A stretch of DNA of 64,000 nt, taken from positions 2,351,486 to 2,415,485 of the forward strand of contig BCKT01000001.1 in NCBI GenBank assembly GCA_003116875.1. Direction: 5' to 3'. Both the position numbers and the translations under genes were made by a program. Source of the stretch: Takashimella koratensis. Taxonomy: Eukaryota > Basidiomycota > Tremellomycetes > Trichosporonales > Tetragoniomycetaceae. Positions within the stretch are counted from its first letter, which is position 1, and every line of letters begins with the position of its first letter. The notes under the pieces are model-generated. The model searched no databases and was not told where the DNA came from. It saw only the letters and a program-made list of their open reading frames with translations. Below, one piece after another: positions 11,402-25,473 of the stretch.

Positions 11402-13535
11402 ATGCGGTTGCAGCCTCTTACCAGCTTGGCCACTCGGGCAGCCGCTGCCCGGTCTACTTACGCCAGCTCCAGTGCGATCCCTGCGCTTGCAAGGAAGGCA
11501 TCTACCTCTGTCGCTCCGGTACGTCTTTGGCCTTACCCAATCATCACAAAACCTCATCTTCCCACCATTTTCCACCTCCATCGCTAGTGTGCACTCATAC
11601 TCGATATGAAGATGACTGATTTTTAATGCCTTCGTCGTCATCTTGACTTATACACAGACCATACCCGTGCCATCTCAAGTCACGGTGCTCCCGAACAAAC
11701 TCAAAGTCGTGACCGAATCGACTCCTGGACATTTCAGCGCTCTCGGTGTCTATATCGACGCAGGGAGTCGGTACGAGACGCCTCAGAACAGTGGGGTCTC
11801 GCACCTGCTTGACCGGTTGGCTTTCAAAGTGGGTCCAAAGGGAGACTGAATCCAACGTCATTTTTTCTTTCTGTTCGGGTTCATTATCACCTCACCTTTT
11901 TCTCAGACTTGATTGCTGACTACTTTGCTTGATCCGATGTTCTTTTCCATTTACAGAGCACGGAACGACACTCTGACGAGGAGATGACGAAACTGATCGA
12001 TTCCCTCGGTTCTCAAATGATGTGCACCTCATCCCGCGAGACGATCATGTACCAAACGACTGTCTTCCCTCAATCTCTCTCACTCGCCATGTCCCTCCTC
12101 TCCTCTACAATCCAACACCCACTCCTACTTCCTTCCGAGCTTGTCGCGCAAAAGGACGCGGCGAGCTACGAGATCCGTGAAATTTGGGCGAAACCCGAAC
12201 TCATCCTTCCTGAGACCTTGCACACCGTTGCGTTCCGAGACAATACCTTGGGAATGCCATTGCTCTGCCCCGAGAGCCAGGTGGACGTTTTGGGCGAGGC
12301 GGAGATCCGAGCGTTCATGCGCGACTGGTACCGACCCGAGAGGATGGTCGTTGCTGGTGTGGGGATGGACCACGAAGTTCTCGTCGAGCTCGCCGACCAG
12401 TTCTTCGGCGGTATGGCGACGGCAGATGCGGTGGCCCCGATCCCGACATTGCATGCGCAGGGGCAACAACAACCAGCGGGGAGTAAAGGATTTGCGACGG
12501 TCTCTTCGGCACCGTATATCGAGCCCTCGACAGACTATGAGCGACTTGCGTCGGCGAAAGCAGTGTACACGGGGGGAAGCGAGCTCATCTCCAAGCCCGA
12601 CGAGCAGTTTGTCCATCTCTACATCGGCTTCGAGGGTTTGGGTGTACACGACCCGGACATTGTAGGTGCAACTCTCCTTCTACGACTACTTCTATCATTT
12701 CACTACCCTGCTTTTATCCCAAGGTTCTTGCTGACTATCTTCAGTATGCGCTCGCAACGCTCCAGACTCTCCTCGGCGGCGGCGGCTCCTTCTCCGCTGG
12801 CGGTCCCGGCAAAGGCATGTACACTCGGCTCTACACCAACGTTCTCAACCGATACTATGCTGTCGACTACTGTGCGGGCTTCCACCACTGCTACGGTGAC
12901 TCTGGTCTCTTTGGGATCGCTGCTTCGGTATACCCGGAGCAGGCATCGGGGATCGCCAATATCATCTGCCACCAGCTGGATACGTTGACGAGGCCGATGA
13001 TGGGCGGGATCACGGAGAGGGAGTTGAATAGAGCAAAGAATATGCTCAAGTCGCAGTTGGTCATGGCGCTAGAGAGCAGGCTCGTCGCTGTGGAAGGTGA
13101 GTAGGGTCTCTAGGTTTCAAGTTGTGTGTAGTGAACGGATCGCTGAATGGGTCGTTGCCTCGTCTCCTTGGTGCAGACTTGGGTCGCCAAACTCAGATTC
13201 ACGGGAACAAAGTCCCCGTTGAAGAGATGTGCGCCAAGATCGACGCTCTCACCTTGACCGTAAGTATGATTCCTCATCTCCATCCTTAGGTATACTCCTC
13301 ATCTCCATCCCTACCTATTCTGTAATCCAATCTCCCTATCCTACTGGACATTGCTAAACCTCGACAGGACCTACACCGAACCGCAACTCGCGTTTTGCGT
13401 CCATCATCAACGACCACTCCTCTCAATTTTGGTTTGGGGTCGGGCGAACCTACGATTGTCGCCCAAGGTCGAGTTGAGGAATTGGGTGATGTTGCCGAGG
13501 TGGTGAAGAGCTGGGCTTTGGGTCGACAGCAATAA
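11402..13535 (+). CDS. MAS2: mitochondrial processing peptidase alpha subunit
   Basis: This is the non-catalytic, substrate-recognising subunit of the matrix peptidase that removes presequences (M16 family). Six exons (11402-11518, 11658-11828, 11957-12661, 12745-13096, 13177-13259, 13368-13535) give 531 residues, normal for the family. The first 36 residues are rich in Arg, Ala and Ser and lack acids, as expected of a presequence. Near residue 90 the zinc-binding HxxEH of the beta subunit is replaced by [10 protein letters not shown], as in alpha subunits. The Gly-rich substrate loop ([15 protein letters not shown], about 342-356) is intact and is followed by [10 protein letters not shown]. 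Exon 1 encodes essentially only the targeting signal, so the first intron separates presequence from mature protein. Confidence 0.94.
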
Positions 13536-14394
13536 AGCCCCTTTGTTTGGTCATTGAGATTTCTAGAGCCTACAGTGGACCTCCAGTGCCCGCCTTGTCT
13601 TTACTCAATAAGCCTGTCTCCCCTCGTTTCCTCATGACCTAGACACAGACTTAGTGTAAATCATATTGTATCGTAGTTGAAATCGCACCATACCCATCTC
13701 CACCATTCTTACCATTCCTGCATGCACCTAACCTTGCACTTTACCCACTCGCTTCAGTGGCTCCATGAAATCTGAACAACCAAAAGACTTGACGACTTTA
13801 GAGTTTTGGTTTCAAAGCTTTTCATTCAATGGCGTCTATATCTCAAGAGGTGAGGGAAAGGGAAAAAGAAGAAGGGAAAAATGTATATACTGTGAACTCA
13901 GCAAAGCAGGCAGCCGGCAAAGAAATCATGATCAGTCGCCCCCTCCCCCTATATCAGTCCCATCGTCACTCTCAGCGCTTCCTCTACCTTCTACGTCCTG
14001 GTCTTCCTGGTACCCACAAGACCCCATGATGGCCGGGATGTGTTTTCTTTTCGAGGTATCGTGATTTTTTTTTTCTTTGTTTCTGGTTTTTTTTGGTTTG
14101 GTGATTGTATTTTCGGGAGGTAGAGAAGAGAAAAGAAGAGAAGGGAGGAGAGGCGAGGAGAGGAGTGAAGAGAACAAGGGGTTAGGTGTTTGAGCATGCA
14201 AAGAAAATAGGAAGAGCAAAAGCAAGGACAACGCCAGACTGGGTTGTACACACGCCGCGAGATAATCAATCTCTGCTAGACGCCCGTCTCCCAGCCCGAC
14301 TCACGTCTCACCCACTCCCAACCTCTTCCATCCCTCCCTTGCCCACGATACTCGACGGATAGCAATCCACCGACCCCCTTGGTGTAGGAGACCC
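13536..14394. other. convergent 3' spacer, low complexity
   Basis: The 3' ends of MPP-alpha and the TPT carrier converge here. The stretch contains T-rich tracts (about 14065-14100) and a GA-rich purine tract (about 14120-14175). Open frames on either strand are low-complexity products of these tracts. I see no gene. Confidence 0.5.
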
Positions 14395-17046
14395 TTACTT
14401 GCCGCCGGTGGTCTTGAACATGACGAGACCGCCGAGGGAGATCCTATGGGGGGAGAATTCATGATCAGTCATTGCGTATCTTTCAGAACTGCAACTCGGG
14501 CCACCAGCCGCTCGCCAACCGCCCCGCCTACCCGATCGTTGGAGACTAGTTGTCCTAGACTGCAACACTCACGAGTAGCCAAACACCTGGAGAGGGGTAA
14601 TAGACGAGCCGAACGCGACGACGGATCCAGCGATAAGGAGCTGTTCACGGACAAAGAAGAAAGAAGAGTATGTCAGATATAAGAACGATCTCATGTAACC
14701 AAGCCAACGCCCATCTTGACGTCTGGCACACTCACAATGTCCTTAAGAACACCAGCGAGGGTGAGGATGAGACCCGACCCGGCGCTAATGAGGAAGACGG
14801 CGGCGACCTATCGGAGAAAAGCAGATGATCAGCGCCCATTTTAATTCCTACTCTCTCCATGCCCGCGACTCGAGAGAGCTCAAGGGAGTGCTATAGATTC
14901 CCCAGGCGAGGGGTTACTCACGTTGAGGGCAAACGCGATACCGGCGTTGGAGAGGAAGACGAGGATCCCGACGCGGTGGAGCGCGTAGAAGGGCTCGAGA
15001 CCCTCAGTGAAGGGGATGAGGCACGCGTTAATCGCCGCGCAGACGGGAGCGTAGTAGTGGAGCGAGACGATGGGGTCCATCTGTAAAAATGTGGAGGATA
15101 AGACAAATGATGATTAACCCAAGCAGTTCAAAGGACGCCGTCGAAGCAACCCACCTTGAGACCGTGGAGGAGGATCTGGATCATGACGAGACGCGAAGCC
15201 TCGAAGGCAAGCGCGGCGCACTGGCAGATGAAGCCAAAGAGCTCAAAGTGGACCTCGCCGTAGGCAGCTGTCAAACTCGATCAGCAATTGATTTTTCTCT
15301 CACGCCCTCTAGTCATCTGTAAACGCACCAAGGGCACAGCCGACGGAGATGAGCTGTGTTATGTCAGCGAGACCCCAACCGCTACCGAACTCGAAACGAC
15401 TTGTGGGTCACTTACGCAGACGATGATGATGAGCCGGCTGTTAGGCTCCTGGATCTTGAAGGCAAACGAGATGAGGAGGATAGCAACGGGGTTGAAGGCC
15501 TGAACAAGGACGATTACAAGATATCAGTTTCTGCCACCACTGATGGAGAAGCGACGATACACACCTTGAGCATCTGGATGAAAGAGACGCTGAGGGAGAG
15601 GTAGGCGTAGTTGGAGAGGATGAGACTGCCTGAGAACAAGGCGCCGATCGGGAGAATCGACTTGATCCAGCGGTCACGCTGTAAGTACGTGTTAGCTAGT
15701 CCCTCTCAGAGAGGCTGTGTCTTCCCTGATCCACGCAAAAACACAACGCGTCGTAGAGGTCATATATCCATCCGCAACACTCACCGACATCTCAATGTCC
15801 TTGGCGCCGTCCACGAGCGTGGTGGTACGTTGGAGGACGCGAGTCGCGATAGCCTATAGGTTTACGGGGTAAGAAGTCATAGTGTTAGCCTCATTCTCCA
15901 GTCGGTCCGTTGCGCGCATCGAGGCTGGGGTCGTGAAACTCACCGAGAAGGCAAGGTGCCAGGTAGTCAGGAAAGTCGGGTACGGGAAGTTGAGGGTGGA
16001 GAAGACGTATTCTGCCATTCGTGGTCAATATCAATCTGAACGCCTTCTCATAACGCCCTTGCCCATGGATATGGGATGTGGGTTCGCAGTGTTGGCGCAT
16101 TTCTGGAGGTTGATTGTATACGTACTGTTGTAGAGAATGACACTGATGGAGCAGGCCATCCAAATGGGAATGACTGGAGGCGTTTGTCAGCCTTAGCTCG
16201 TGTGAAGGGCAATCGTTCCCATGTGTTTGAAAGGGGCACGATGGGGCGCGTGTTCGAGTACAACGGCACGTCCACATGGCTTCCCGTTCCACGTCCACGA
16301 TCACCGTCTTGGCCACGGTCACGGCTGGAGGCTTGGACTCACTGATGTAGGCCGGGATGACGATCTTCTTGGGCTGCTCAGAGGGAGCGCGGGGCTCGGC
16401 GATCCTACGGCGCAGCAGCCGCAGCAAGCGCAGCACCATGTCAGTTCAGATCACGGAACAAAGTTACAACGGAGGGAGGTACGACCTGTCCACTCGCTGC
16501 AGCTATGCGGCGAGCCGAGGCAAGGCAGAGTCCGATGGGAGGAGGAATGGGGGGAGACAAGGGTCCGATTAGGGTGAATGAATCGGTTGACTCACTTGAC
16601 TTCGATCTGTTCACCGTGCGTCAAGTCGCGCTGGACGTCGCTTGCTCGAGGCATCGACTGTGGAGCCAAGGGGTCCGAGTCAGCATCCGCTCACTTTGTG
16701 GGTCCGCTGAAACGCCTCCACTCTGCAAGAACCAGGATAGGAGAGCTTAGACGCGACCAACGCGACGCCAAAGCGTGGACAGCGGCAGAGCGAGTCGGCG
16801 CTGGTCTCGTCTGCCCATCCGCGCTCGGGAGCGACGACAGCGACGATCAACGCGTCGAGACGCGCGCGGGTCCGCCGTCGCCGTTGCTGTCGACTACGCC
16901 TTTGGGTGGAATGGAAGAGGACGAGGACGAGTGGATCAAGGGTAGAGTCGAGACGTGCAGGGGTGGTCTGGGTGGTCGGGATAGCGTGGTCTACTCACGG
17001 TGAGGGGGATGGAGGCCTCGGCGTCTTCGCGAGTTGAGGAGGCCAT
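14395..17046 (-). CDS. TPT-family sugar-phosphate/nucleotide-sugar carrier
   Basis: This is a ten-helix carrier of the triose-phosphate translocator/nucleotide-sugar transporter group, probably in Golgi or ER membranes. The substrate cannot be assigned. Fourteen short exons (17046-16999, 16657-16596, 16404-16343, 16173-16126, 16011-15944, 15853-15785, 15678-15565, 15499-15416, 15353-15329, 15267-15155, 15080-14922, 14807-14736, 14640-14573, 14443-14395) join in phase to 346 residues. Exon 9 is only 25 nt. Recognisable family segments include [35 protein letters not shown], the glycine-rich [15 protein letters not shown], and [12 protein letters not shown]. Membrane helices run from about residue 60 to 335 and both tails are short. 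The first 45 residues are hydrophilic. Without splicing the gene is almost invisible, because every open frame is broken. Confidence 0.9.
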
Positions 17047-18075
17047 GTTGACTCGTTTGGAGGAGCGGGATGACAGCGTGAAAGAGTGTACAAAGTGTAA
17101 GAAGAGGGTGATCTAATGGCGGTGGCCGCTGCGTAGGGGTGGGGTGGGGTGGGGCAAGGAAGGGGGTAGGGGGCAGGTGGCGGGGGGCAGGGGGCAGGGG
17201 ACAAGGGGGCAGGGGAAGGAGGGAGGAGGGATAGAGTCAGTGTCTGTTTGAATAATGATGCGGGCACAAAGGATGAGAACGTGGGACGGGGATTGATTCG
17301 GTAGCTCGGGAGAACAACTATCACCTTGTCCCAACTCGAGCCCCAACCCAATCGACCAGAGGGGGACTAACGAATGAATTGACCAGGGGTAGACTAGACC
17401 TCGGTAAGGGAGAGTCACTTACGTGCTATGCTGCTCTGTCTCGACAGAGGATGTAATGGTGCAGGTGGTGTTGGCGATTTGCTGAACGTGTGAAGCGTGA
17501 GCGTGAGCGTGGACGTGAACGTGGAGGTGGACGTGAGAAGCCAGGCACTACTATGCATCTGTCTCGTGTACGGTTTACAGTGTATGCTGTACGGTGTATC
17601 ATTCAGACCACCGCAGTAGACGGGAACAGAACGCGTTCCGTGGCTACGGCTAAGGCCTCTTCCCATCTCCCACTCACGGCCCGTCTCTCTCTCTGCCCCC
17701 CCCCCCCCTCTCTCTCTTCCTGCCCTCCTCCCTCCTCCCTCTCTGCGTCCCCCCGTCCCTCCCTGCCTGCCTCTCTCCTGCTCTCCCTCCCTTCTGCCCT
17801 CTGCTCCCTGCATGCTTATTCCCGACCCTTACACGTGAGATCCCGCCTGTCTCTACACGTCATTTCCCTCTTTTTCATCCACTTCTTTCTCTCCCCCCCC
17901 CCCCTTTCCCTTTCCCTTTACTCTTCTCCGTTATCACTCTCTCTCTCCCGAACAGACGAAAAATCCCACCCACTAGAAATCAGAAATCAGAAATCCACTT
18001 TACATTTTAGGATTCGTCACTTGTCGACATCCCAGCAACCTCAGCAACCACGCACCAACGCACCAACGCATCGTC
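17047..18075. promoter_or_regulatory. divergent promoter interval, TPT carrier / uL22m
   Basis: About 1 kb lies between divergent genes. Near the carrier it holds a G-rich stretch with GGGGCAGG-like repeats (about 17150-17225). Nearer uL22m it holds long C/T tracts, including C runs at about 17696-17708 and 17895-17906, typical of a pyrimidine-rich fungal promoter or leader. No coding signal is seen. Confidence 0.5.
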
Positions 18076-19356
18076 ATGTCAAGACCCCTCCGCTCTGCCA
18101 TCTCCTGTAAGTTACCCTTCCCATCGCATACCCCGCCTTCCGGGCTTTCCCAGTTCAACCTAGCCTTACTCCTGACACGTTGCAGTCTCGCACGCACTCG
18201 CTGGTCCCTCTCGACTTGGCCCTGCCGTTCCTCGTCCCGCTCAACTCTCCCAATCCCGATCGTACGTATCTTCCTTTCCTCTCCTTACTCACTTCTTCCA
18301 CCTCTCTATTTCTCTCTCTTTCTCTTTCTCTCTCTCTCCTACCGACTTCGGTCATTAACCACACCCTGACCATCAACGTAGGGCATACAACTTCGCCAAC
18401 CTCGGTTTCTCACGACTATGGGGTCGCTCAACTGAACCTGCGACAACGACACCTGCTACCTCGGACGCCGCTGCATCGTCTGTGACCACTGCTGAGGCCG
18501 AGACTTCGGGTAGCTTGTTTGATGAGATGGGCAAAGAGGCCGAATCGAAACGAGTCGGAAAGCACCACGAGGTGAGCGTCTGCTTCTCTCCTTCTCTCCT
18601 CTTTCTCCGCCTCTCAGCCTCTCAGCCTCTCAACCCCTCATCCAGCGTCTACTCCATCACTCTCCCCCCTTCCCCTTCCCTCGCGCGACCCAAACTACTC
18701 TCTCCCTTCCTTTCCATGGAAACCCTACTGACCCAAACCCCCGCGACCAGCACCGATACAAATCTGCGTTTCACAAAATCTCTCATCGAAAACTTAACAT
18801 GATCTCTCGTCAAATCTCTGGGTTACCGATCGATGAAGCGATTGTGCAAATGGAGTTTTCTGAGAAACGAGCTAGTGGATGGATCAAGAGTACACTTGCT
18901 TTAGCTCGTGACCATGCGTCTGATAAGGGACTTCGCCGAGCTCGACTTGTCGTTGGTGCGTCTTTTCACCCTCTCTTCACCGTCTCCAGTCTCTCTACAA
19001 CTTTTTTTTCACTTTTTACTCTCTCAGCTCCTCCCGTCACCAACCCTCGCGGACCGAGTCTTGAACCTTGAGCTGACTCGTTTCTCTTTCTCTCTCTCTC
19101 TCTTTTCCCCGGAATAGCCGAGACATGGGTATCCAAGGGCCCCAAGATCGCTCGAGTCGATATCAAGGGCCGAGGACGAGCAGGTATCAAGCACCACCCT
19201 TCTGCTCGGTTCCACGTTGTCCTGCGTGAGGGCAAGACATGGGAAGAGCAGCAGGCTGCTGAGCGCCGGAAAGAGTTGGGCAAGGTTCGCAGTGCGGGCG
19301 TCGTTCGTGAGGACGGCAAGCTCAGGCGTAAGGTGGTCAGTGGGTGGACGTGGTAG
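18076..19356 (+). CDS. MRPL22: mitochondrial large-subunit ribosomal protein uL22m
   Basis: This is a mitoribosome large-subunit protein lining the exit tunnel. Five exons (18076-18106, 18186-18261, 18382-18571, 18751-18955, 19118-19356) give 246 residues. The first 50 residues are Arg/Ser/Pro-rich with no acids, consistent with a mitochondrial presequence. A Thr/Ala-rich linker follows. The L22 domain covers about residues 105-215: KSAFHKISHRKLNMISRQI at its start, SGLPIDEAIVQMEFSEKRAS, then ARDHASDKG and the conserved AETWVSKGP made by the last splice. The basic loop KGRGRAGIKHHPS corresponds to the tunnel hairpin. It is convergent with TPI1, 246 bp downstream. Confidence 0.92.
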
Positions 19357-19602
19357 GCTTTTGCTCTAGCGTTGGGTCAGGCAGGGAGGTCAAGAGGTAG
19401 AGATAGGAACTGAGTGAGGAGAGAGAGGGAAAACGTCATCTAGGGTTAATTCACTTCTATCGCATGCATTTTGACGACCAACATGGTCCAACCCCTCATT
19501 GAAGAAGCTTTCTCCTTGCTGTCCACCTATCGATGCTGCTACTGCTTTCCTACTCCTTTTCTTTTCCAGACATCAACTACCAAACCCGTCTTGATCCCTG
19601 TT

Positions 19603-21145
<1,543 letters not shown>

Positions 21146-22066
21146 GTTGACTAGATTGATACGTGGGGGTATGTTGAGTGCGGTGAGTGTTGAGTGTTGA
21201 GTGAGAGATGTGAAGGAAGAGGAAGACAGCAGATCCGAGATAGACGAGGTCGTTGGGTGGGTGGGGTGGATTTTTCCACGTTGCTAGCAAACCGTGCGGC
21301 ACAGGCGGGTCATGTCATCGTTGGCCCTGGACGGCTTTGCGGTTGTGGCACTGGCACTGGGAGAGAGAAGGTGCAAAGTGACCAAAGTGACCCTGTACCC
21401 CACAGGACCAGGCGGCATTCATCGGCTTGCCGCTTTTTCTCGCTCCTTTTTTTTTTCTCTCGTTTGGCCGTTGCCGATTTTCGCTTCGGGTTGGAGAGAG
21501 AGAGAGAGAGGGCGTACAGTACATTTCCGCCGCGGCAGTAAGAGACGTCAAGGGAGAGGTAAACAACGCGAATCGTCGTGGCACTATACGCAAACCATAG
21601 CAAAAGACAAACCTGTCGACGAGATCTTATCAACCGTTGCGAGTCATTCTTCCACTTGGGCATAAGTTTAACCGGATCCATGAATCCGCATTCGCGGGCT
21701 TGAGAATGCGCAAGTGTACATTGCAACCCAAACGAATCCCCGTTAAAAGACAGCGAGTGGATATCATCGAAAAGAGGGGGTAATGAGAAGAAAGAGGGAG
21801 AGAGGCTAAAAATCAAAGAAGTTAAAAAACCAAGAGAGGATCAATTGTTCGTGACACAAGTCAAGAGGAGGAGCGTGGCCTTGGCGGAGTATGTATGTTT
21901 CCGCTCAAGGCAAGAGAAGTATAGATTTCGTGACAATCGGTAAAGTAGGAGTTATAGAAGGAAATTTTGGTTTTTGCCTTTTGTCTTTGTTTTTGACTCT
22001 ACACAGATCAACGCGACGCTCCATCTACTGGTAGGTAGAAGGAGAGAGAGGGCGTGGGTGTGTGAT
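21146..22066. other. spacer between two minus-strand genes
   Basis: The interval holds the TPI1 promoter (near 21146-21500, pyrimidine-rich on the minus strand, with a GA/TC tract at about 21495-21511) and the 3' region of the GPI-protein gene (about 21700-22066). I see no additional gene. Confidence 0.45.
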
Positions 22067-23197
22067 TTAGAGGAGGGCGACGAGGCCACCGACGACGGCG
22101 ACGAGGAGGGCCGGGGCGGCGACGGCACCAGCGCCAGACTTGACGGTAACGGTGGTAGCGGCGGCCGAGCCGGTGGAGGAGCCCGAGGCGGAGCCGGACT
22201 TGGCGGCGGAGCCAGAGGCAGCAGCGGCGCCAGCGGCGGCGGCAGTGCCGGAGGTGGTCGACTTGGAGGAGCCGGAGGAGCCAGACGAGCCGGAAGAGCC
22301 AGACGAGCCGGTAGAGCCAGCACCGGTGGCGGCACCAGCAGCGGCAGAGAAGGAACCAGTGGCGGCGTCACCACCGCCCGAGGCAGTGAGGGTAGGGGCG
22401 ACGTAGTTGGCTAAATCAAGAGTTGGCGAGTGTTCACTGCGGAACAAGCGAGGAAAAGAAGAAAGATAGGAGCAGGAGAGGAAAGAGAGACTCACCCTGG
22501 CCAGTGACGGTGGCAACTGCGACGGTGGCGTAGTGCTGGGTGACACCGGAGTAGGACTGTGCGCCGCAGGATGCGTTCAGGGACTGGAAATCGGTGAGCT
22601 GGGTGGCGCCGGTGTTGCCGTTGGCGGTGTTGCAGCTTGCGCAGTTGTAGATGCTAGCGAGGTACGAGGCGGAGCACTGGCACGAGATGTCGGTCGAGGA
22701 GCAGGTGGTGAACGAGCACTCGAAGAAGCAGGCCTTCTCAGCGGCCGGGCAGGCGGTGATGGTCGAGGTAACGAGCGAACCGAGGGCAGCGGCGTTGTTG
22801 CTGTTCAAGCAAGAGGCGCACGAAGAGGCGTCAGAAGGGAACGAAGTGCAGTAGCAGCCGTAGATGTCGGTAGAGTCGGAGTACTCGGTCTGAGAGAGAA
22901 TCAGCAAAGGTTCAAGTTGGGGCTCAGACGCGAAGGGGTCGGATGGGTGTTGAGAAAAGGTGGAGGTAGAGGTGTTGAGACGTCTACGACTCTCGCCTCA
23001 CCTCGCCTCGACTCGCGGGGCGGGGCACTCGGCGCTCGACTCACCTCACAGAGGTACGAGACCTCGATGGTGTTGGCGCACTGGGACGCACAGGCAGTGG
23101 GGAAGTACTGCCAGTTCGGGGCGGCCTGGGCGTTGGCGAAGATGGCGCCGAACGCGACAGCGGCGGCGGAGACGATAAAAGTCTTGGAGGCGGGCAT
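22067..23197 (-). CDS. Cys-rich GPI-anchored cell-surface protein
   Basis: This is a predicted secreted, GPI-anchored wall or membrane protein. Three exons (23197-23045, 22889-22496, 22410-22067) give 296 residues. Residues 1-24 form a classical signal peptide (SAAAVAFGAIFANA). Residues 35-165 hold two similar cysteine modules, each with a C-x-C pair followed about ten residues later by C-x-x-C (CYC...CASC and CQC...CASC). This is followed by a Ser/Gly/Ala-rich stalk with repeated GSSGSS. The C-terminus (about 275-296) is a hydrophobic GPI signal ending VAVVGGLVALL after a small-residue region. It resembles fungal CFEM-type architecture, but the Cys spacing does not match CFEM as I know it, so I do not assign that domain. 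Ligand and role are unknown. Confidence 0.8.
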
Positions 23198-23365
23198 GGT
23201 GGTGGTTAGGGGTTGGTTGAACGAGTGTGGGTCGGGTGCGGGTGGGCCAAGTTATAGAGGTAGTAGTAGTAATGGGGAAAAGAGAAAGAGGAGAGGAAAG
23301 GGGGATGGGGGGAGGTTGTTTAAATACCAAGGTGACCGTGCTCAGATCCAAAGGAGAGGAAAGGA

Positions 23366-23380
23366 GGGGGGGGGGGGGNG
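23366..23380. repeat. poly-G run with an undetermined base
   Basis: Thirteen G are followed by an N at 23379 and one more G. The true length of the homopolymer is therefore unknown. This is the only ambiguous base I found in the window. Confidence 0.9.
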
Positions 23381-23989
23381 TTGATGGCCCTCAGGACAGA
23401 CAGGGGTTGGGGATCGTGAATCGCTGTTTGAGCCTGAGCAGAGGGCAGAGACGGACCCAGAGGAGAGCAGAGCACAGGTGTCTGAGGATCAAAACGGTGA
23501 AAGGCACTGGACCGGGGTGCCCCGCGAGCCAACTGGTCGTTCGCGCCAGAGACAAACAAACATTGTGGGTCCACTGGGTAGGACAGTGTCAACACCGGAC
23601 CCTGGGGAGGAGGACGCAGGGACACGCGAGGGAGGAGGGGAGAGGGGGAGGGGGACAGGGGGGAGGGGGAGAGACGCATGCCGGTGTTCAGCCAGCACGG
23701 GGTTAGACATGAGTCGTGGTGGACGCGGCGGCGGTGGTGGTGGTGGTCGTCTCGAGTCTTGACCTGTGCTCTGTCCTCTATCCTCGTCCTTCGCGTGTGT
23801 GTGCTTGTGCGGTTCCTTCCTTCCCTCTCTCCCTTTGATTTGTGTCCTTGCCCTGAAATCAGAGGCGTACAGGCACGGATTATCCCCCTTCTGGCCTCGT
23901 ACCTACTGAAACCCTTTTTCCTCCTCACTTACCCTTTGGCTCACTTTACTCCCCTCCTCCCTGATCCCAATGTTCAAACGCCTCTTGGC

Positions 23990-24788
23990 ATGTCCGACGA
24001 AGCATATCGCGACGCTCTCTACTCTACACTCTATCTACTCTTTCTTCACCTCGGACCGTCGGATGCACCCGCGCTCGTCGTTCACTGCGTGCGTCGACGT
24101 GCGCAATTGAACCACCTTTTTCCGCTCTTCCTCGGCGTCCAACCGTCTCTCTTCCCCTCCCCCGCCTTGGGTTGTTGTTTACCGTTCAATCGAGCACCTA
24201 GGGGGTGTGCGTTATCCTCTCGTTGTCGCCGTGTTGTCCATACGTATCGGCCGACGCGTCGCGTCTCAAACTGGTTCACCGGTTCATTCCTTGACCGACT
24301 ACATACCCAGTCTGCGACAGATCCTCCCCCAATCTCAACTCGACCCCTTTGGATCAGCGTCGTGCTCACATGACATGCATGGATCCGCTTGGTCCCCCAA
24401 TTTCTCATCTCTTTCCTTTCTGAGACAATGGCCGAAGGAAACCGCGCGACCTGGAGACGGCTCGACAACGCCAGCGCAGCGTTGGCTCGCTCGCCTCCGC
24501 TCGCCTCCTTTGCATCAATTGCACATGTGTGCCAAGCACGGACCCCGGTTCCATTCCGGGTTTTCAGCACTCATCTCCTGCCTGCCTTGCACTTACCTAG
24601 CCTCGGCTGGCTATTCGGACGCCGCAAGGTCCTCGAATCTCGCACCCAAGTCCCTGCGCCTAGTTCGCTCGCCTCCTCGCCCACCCTCAGAGAGCCCTCT
24701 CCTGCCCTCAAAACCCCTGCGCCTGGACATCAAAACACTGATCTGTCCAATCACCGGCGCCCCTCTTTACCCCCCCTCGTTGCCCTGA
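23990..24788 (+). CDS. tentative small gene, low support
   Basis: I do not recognise this. A 33-codon stretch from the ATG at 23990 (starting MSDEAYRDALYSTLYLLFLH) ends at a plausible GTGCGT donor at 24089. An open frame entered at about 24195 continues in phase (GGVRYPLVVAVLS, then SLTDYIPSLRQILPQSQL) before drifting into low-complexity Ser/Pro sequence and stopping at 24788. The first 90 or so residues have the amphipathic, Leu-rich look of real protein; the rest does not, and an additional intron or an earlier end is likely. The interval otherwise lacks genes. It could equally be chance open sequence in GC-rich DNA. Confidence 0.22.
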
Positions 24789-25469
24789 ATCTCGGTGACC
24801 CTGTGATTCTATTTTTTTTTTCGTGCAGTTCAATTTTCCTGAACCTGCACGATCCTTGTCTCTCCTGACCGATTTTGCCGTAATCTGTCTCTGCCTCGCC
24901 TCTGCCCGTGGTTGTAAACAACAACAAAACTCAACCCTACTAGAGCTCTGTGTTGCTGGATTGTTCATCTTGCCAGCACTGCCGCTAAACTCTAATATGG
25001 GCAATGTTGGGTTAGCATCGCGGCGATCGAGTTAGGCCCCGGGCCTGCTCTGCCACCTGCTAGCCGTGGATTGGTGCGTGCCTACAGGGGGCGCGTCCAT
25101 CGATGGATAATGACCTGTGTTTTTCTTGGTTCACCCTTCTGGCTTGGTGATAATCTCTTCCGCCACGAAGACAGCTCACTTTTTGTGGTCCTTGTTGCAA
25201 CGCCGAAACTCCGGAGACACGTGTCTAGTGAGAAACGGGGACTGTGTGATGGTATAAAAAACCTTTAAGAGAGTGGGTGGACAAGGCAGCAATCTGGCTG
25301 GGCTTATAACCCCCTGGCCCCTGTGGGATATAAAAGCCTTTTAGCTACTAATAAGCCTCGTCCTAGACCGCGGCGCCCACACACACCCCACACACTCAAG
25401 TGGAGGTGGTCCACCACCCCACACACACACCCTCCCCCTCCACCTCACCCTATACATACACTCTCTACC

Positions 25470-25473
<4 letters not shown>

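Noticed and set aside
24547..24563. tRNA T-arm-like hairpin (CCCGG-TTCCATT-CCGGG)
   Set aside because: No matching D-arm, A box or acceptor stem upstream, and the loop lacks the purine expected at position 57; probably chance.
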